DNA of 64,000 nucleotides from JANRIC01 sp033765345 (GTDB lineage Bacteria; Bacteroidota; Bacteroidia; Cytophagales; Microscillaceae), in NCBI GenBank assembly GCA_033765345.1, contig JANRIC010000133.1, positions 8,023-72,022 of the forward strand, read 5' to 3'. The translations under genes and the position numbers were made by a program. Under the pieces are notes generated by a model, which was not told the DNA's origin, did no database searches, and saw only the letters and a program-made list of their open reading frames with translations. Shown here one piece after another: positions 61,868 to 64,000 of this stretch. How positions within the stretch are numbered: the stretch's first letter is position 1; each line of letters opens with the position of its first letter.

Positions 61868-62932
61868 ATGCAACATTGGTTTTTCAAATACAAAATCTAT
61901 CATATTCCTTTTTGGATTGCCTATCATCTGCTTTGGCTAATGATCAATGTCGGTAGTATGTCTGGTGTTTTTGCCTATCTTTTTCAGGGTGAGCTACCTG
62001 TCAAATTTTTAGGATATATTATTTTTCAGGCCGCAGCAGCATATTTCAACCTATACTTTCTAATTCCGAAATTTTTATATGTAGGTAAGTATAAGGCTTA
62101 TCTCTTTTTGATGATTGTGACTATTTTGGTGTGTTCGGTACTGATCGTGAGCGGGTATTATTTGAATGCATACGTATCGAGGCTTACTTTTTTTCAATTG
62201 TTTAACAAACAACCTGATAAGTTTTTTATTTTTTTCTCTACGAATGCGTTACCTTCTACATTAGGCTCTATGACACTGGCGATGAGTGTAAAACTTACCA
62301 AGAACTGGCTTTCTGCCGAAAAAAAAAGGTTGATTTTAGAAAAAGAAAACGTGGAAACAGAGTTAAAATACCTCAAATCACAAATCAATCCACACTTTTT
62401 ATTCAATACCATCAACTCCATTTTTGTACTGATTCACAAAAACCCCGATTTGGCATCGGAGTCTTTGGCTTCTTTTTCCAACATGCTTCGTTATCAACTT
62501 TATGAGTGTAATGATTGGGAAATTCCTCTGCACAAAGACCTGCAGTTTTTGGAAAATTTTATCGAGTTAGAAACCCTTCGGATCAATGAGAATCAAACCG
62601 AACTCATTTTTGAAATCAATCATACTTCATCCCAGAATATGAAAATTGCTCCTTTTATTCTGCTCCCCTTCGTCGAGAATGCCTTCAAGCACGTATCAAG
62701 AGGGAGAACACAAAAAAATTTCATAAAAATGTATCTTGAAGTAGACGTGTGCAGTATGCTTAGATTAAGTATTGAAAACAGTAGAGATACATCAGAAATC
62801 CATAAAAAATCGGGCATCGGCTTAAAAAATGTGCAAAGAAGATTAAATTTGATCTACCCCAATAAATATCATTTAACGATTGAATCGGACTTAAAAACCT
62901 TTAAAATTGTCTTGTTGATTGATTTGAAATGA
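61868..62932 (+). CDS. LytS/YehU-type sensor histidine kinase
   Basis: From the ATG at 61868 it has 354 residues. Four membrane helices (about residues 12-140) precede a His_kinase (PF06580) domain. The phosphoacceptor is His176 in INPHFLFN, preceded by LKSQ. The C-terminus carries GIGLKNVQRRLNLIY, a simplified ATP-binding tail. ATGs also lie at 61847 and a GTG at 61796; 61868 is chosen because homologues commonly begin near KYKIYHIPFWIAYH and a -7-like TAACTTTA lies at 61839-61846. It overlaps the response-regulator gene by 4 nt. Confidence 0.88.
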   Translation: MQHWFFKYKIYHIPFWIAYHLLWLMINVGSMSGVFAYLFQGELPVKFLGYIIFQAAAAYFNLYFLIPKFLYVGKYKAYLFLMIVTILVCSVLIVSGYYLNAYVSRLTFFQLFNKQPDKFFIFFSTNALPSTLGSMTLAMSVKLTKNWLSAEKKRLILEKENVETELKYLKSQINPHFLFNTINSIFVLIHKNPDLASESLASFSNMLRYQLYECNDWEIPLHKDLQFLENFIELETLRINENQTELIFEINHTSSQNMKIAPFILLPFVENAFKHVSRGRTQKNFIKMYLEVDVCSMLRLSIENSRDTSEIHKKSGIGLKNVQRRLNLIYPNKYHLTIESDLKTFKIVLLIDLK

Positions 62933-63654
62933 AGCTAAAATGTGTCATTATCGATGATGAACCCCTGGCAAGCGAAGGGCTTGCAAAATATGTAGAAGTA
63001 ATTGATTATCTTGAATGCATTGCCCTGGTCGAAAACCCCATTGAACTCAATAAAATACTTGAGAAAGAACAGATTGACCTTATCTTTTTAGATATTCAGA
63101 TGCCGTACATGACTGGATTGGATTTCCTGAGAATAAAATCCAACCTGCCTATGGTGATTCTCACGACGGCTTATCCAAACTATGCTCTGGAGGGTTTTCA
63201 GTTTGATGTGGTGGATTATCTGCTCAAACCGATTACATTCAATCGTTTTTTCAAGGCCGCCAACAAAGCTAAAGAATTGTATTTTTTGAGAAATCAAAAA
63301 TCAACACAAGCATTTCAAAGTTCGGAACCTGATTATTTATTTATCAAATGTGAAAGTAAATACGAAAAAATACACATTGATGAAATTTTATTTGTACAAG
63401 CCCTACAAAATTATGTCATCATTCAGACCACAAAAGGCAAATATCTGACCCTTTTACCGCTCAAATCTGTGGAGGAATACCTTGACTCCGGCAAATTCCT
63501 GAGGGTGCATAAATCATATTTAGTTGCCATTGCAAAAATAGAAAGCATTGAAAACAGCGAAATTAGAATTTTAAACCACATGATTCCACTCAGCCGAAGC
63601 TTGCGTGAGCAAGTAATTGAGATGGTAGTCAAAAATAAACTGCTGAGTAGGTAA
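62929..63654 (+). CDS. LytTR-family response regulator
   Basis: A 241-residue regulator. The receiver has phospho-Asp55 in IFLDIQMPYMTG, and the DNA-binding LytTR domain follows (about 135-241, IHIDEILFVQALQNYVIIQT, FLRVHKSYLVA). Its ATG overlaps the kinase stop by 4 nt (ATGA), so the two form a coupled two-component system. LytTR proteins bind paired short direct repeats. Confidence 0.93.
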   Translation: MKLKCVIIDDEPLASEGLAKYVEVIDYLECIALVENPIELNKILEKEQIDLIFLDIQMPYMTGLDFLRIKSNLPMVILTTAYPNYALEGFQFDVVDYLLKPITFNRFFKAANKAKELYFLRNQKSTQAFQSSEPDYLFIKCESKYEKIHIDEILFVQALQNYVIIQTTKGKYLTLLPLKSVEEYLDSGKFLRVHKSYLVAIAKIESIENSEIRILNHMIPLSRSLREQVIEMVVKNKLLSR

Positions 63655-63694
63655 GTATAATTTTTGTTACTACTCAGGAATATCTTATCTATCC

Positions 63695-64000
63695 TTACTG
63701 TGTTTTTAATTTACAAATTTCTTGTAAAGTAGGCATGAGTGGGATGTTCCTTTTGAGCAGGGTATCGATGACTGATCTGATACGACAAAAGTAATTTTGT
63801 CCAGACTTGAATTGCCCGGAGACTTTTTGCTTGACTTTGATATTTCGGATAGCCCTTTCCTTTGTAGGCGATAAAATGGAATGTACTGATAGACCGAAAA
63901 GTAGCTTGTCAGGGCAGCTACACTACTGCCATATTGAATCGGGGCATTCACACCCACAGGAAAGTCCGCTTTTTGTTCGTGAGCGCATTGGGCACATTGG
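63695..64000 (-). pseudogene. Decayed IS66-family transposase fragment
   Basis: On the minus strand, from the window edge, the frame reads CAQCAHEQKADFPVGVNAP and QYGSSVAALTSYF, the zinc-finger and start of the IS66 transposase core. At YRLQRKG it jumps: the C-terminal end (IRNIKVKQKVSGQFKSG, then RSVIDTLLKRNIPLM) is in another frame and ends at TAA 63695-63697. The whole DDE catalytic region between is missing, so the element is dead. The rest lies past the window edge. Confidence 0.82.

Overview
The window is about 64 kb of a moderately AT-rich bacterial chromosome, almost certainly from the Bacteroidota and probably from a gliding Cytophagales-like lineage. The evidence is a long C25-peptidase PorU2-like protein next to a PorV/PorQ barrel, a CHU_C-type (type B) sorting domain, a TonB-dependent barrel with a carboxypeptidase-like N-terminus, LytS/LytTR regulators, and Bacteroidota-style -7 promoter elements (TAnnTTTG) with few recognisable Shine-Dalgarno sites. 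No rRNA, CRISPR array, prophage or complete insertion sequence is visible. Two tRNAs are present.

Layout. 1-13.9 kb: the start of nagB, then a likely D-amino-acid/dipeptide catabolic cluster (GntP permease, RidA, D-serine dehydratase/D-threonine aldolase-like enzyme, M19 dipeptidase, DUF819 carrier). Inside that cluster sits a complete inorganic-carbon module: a small secreted acidic protein, a SulP transporter with an extra C-terminal domain, DabA and DabB. 13.9-17.2 kb: a 16-copy 21-bp tandem array, Kdo transferase, an XRE regulator and RsgA. 17.2-19.1 kb: an outer-membrane barrel and a lipoprotein whose signal-peptide frame is broken by an octanucleotide repeat, so it is a candidate contingency locus. 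19.4-22.8 kb: a helix-hairpin-helix protein, a SiaB/SiaC partner-switch pair, a divergent (class II-like) PRPP synthetase, tRNA-Leu and tRNA-Gly. 22.9-30.6 kb: mostly uncharacterised exported proteins, plus a GNAT acetyltransferase, a GH3-like adenylating enzyme, a decayed ParDE toxin-antitoxin pair, a KTSC protein, a very small membrane HExxH protein and two tandem paralogues.

30.9-43.2 kb: surface and secretion genes (CHU_C protein, PorU2-like sortase, PorV-like barrel), with RlmD, an AAA+ ATPase with an Asn-Glu Walker B, and a YbjN protein between them. 43.4-52.5 kb: a membrane-anchored patatin phospholipase with a TTG start, PurB, a HAMP-GAF sensor, a TM2 protein facing a small membrane protein, an HtrA protease and PgeF. 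52.6-64 kb: a multi-PAS hybrid histidine kinase, an SDR, a heptamer-repeat hairpin, an FAD oxidoreductase, a TonB-dependent barrel diverging from a LytS/LytTR two-component pair, and a decayed IS66 transposase at the right edge.

How the genes may work together. The GntP, D-serine-enzyme and RidA genes make a coherent uptake, deamination and 2-aminoacrylate-detoxification route, fed by the dipeptidase. The DAB/SulP block would supply bicarbonate for carboxylations, since no autotrophy gene is seen. The PorU2/PorV pair would process and anchor type IX cargo. All functional statements rest on motif reading by eye; no database search was run.
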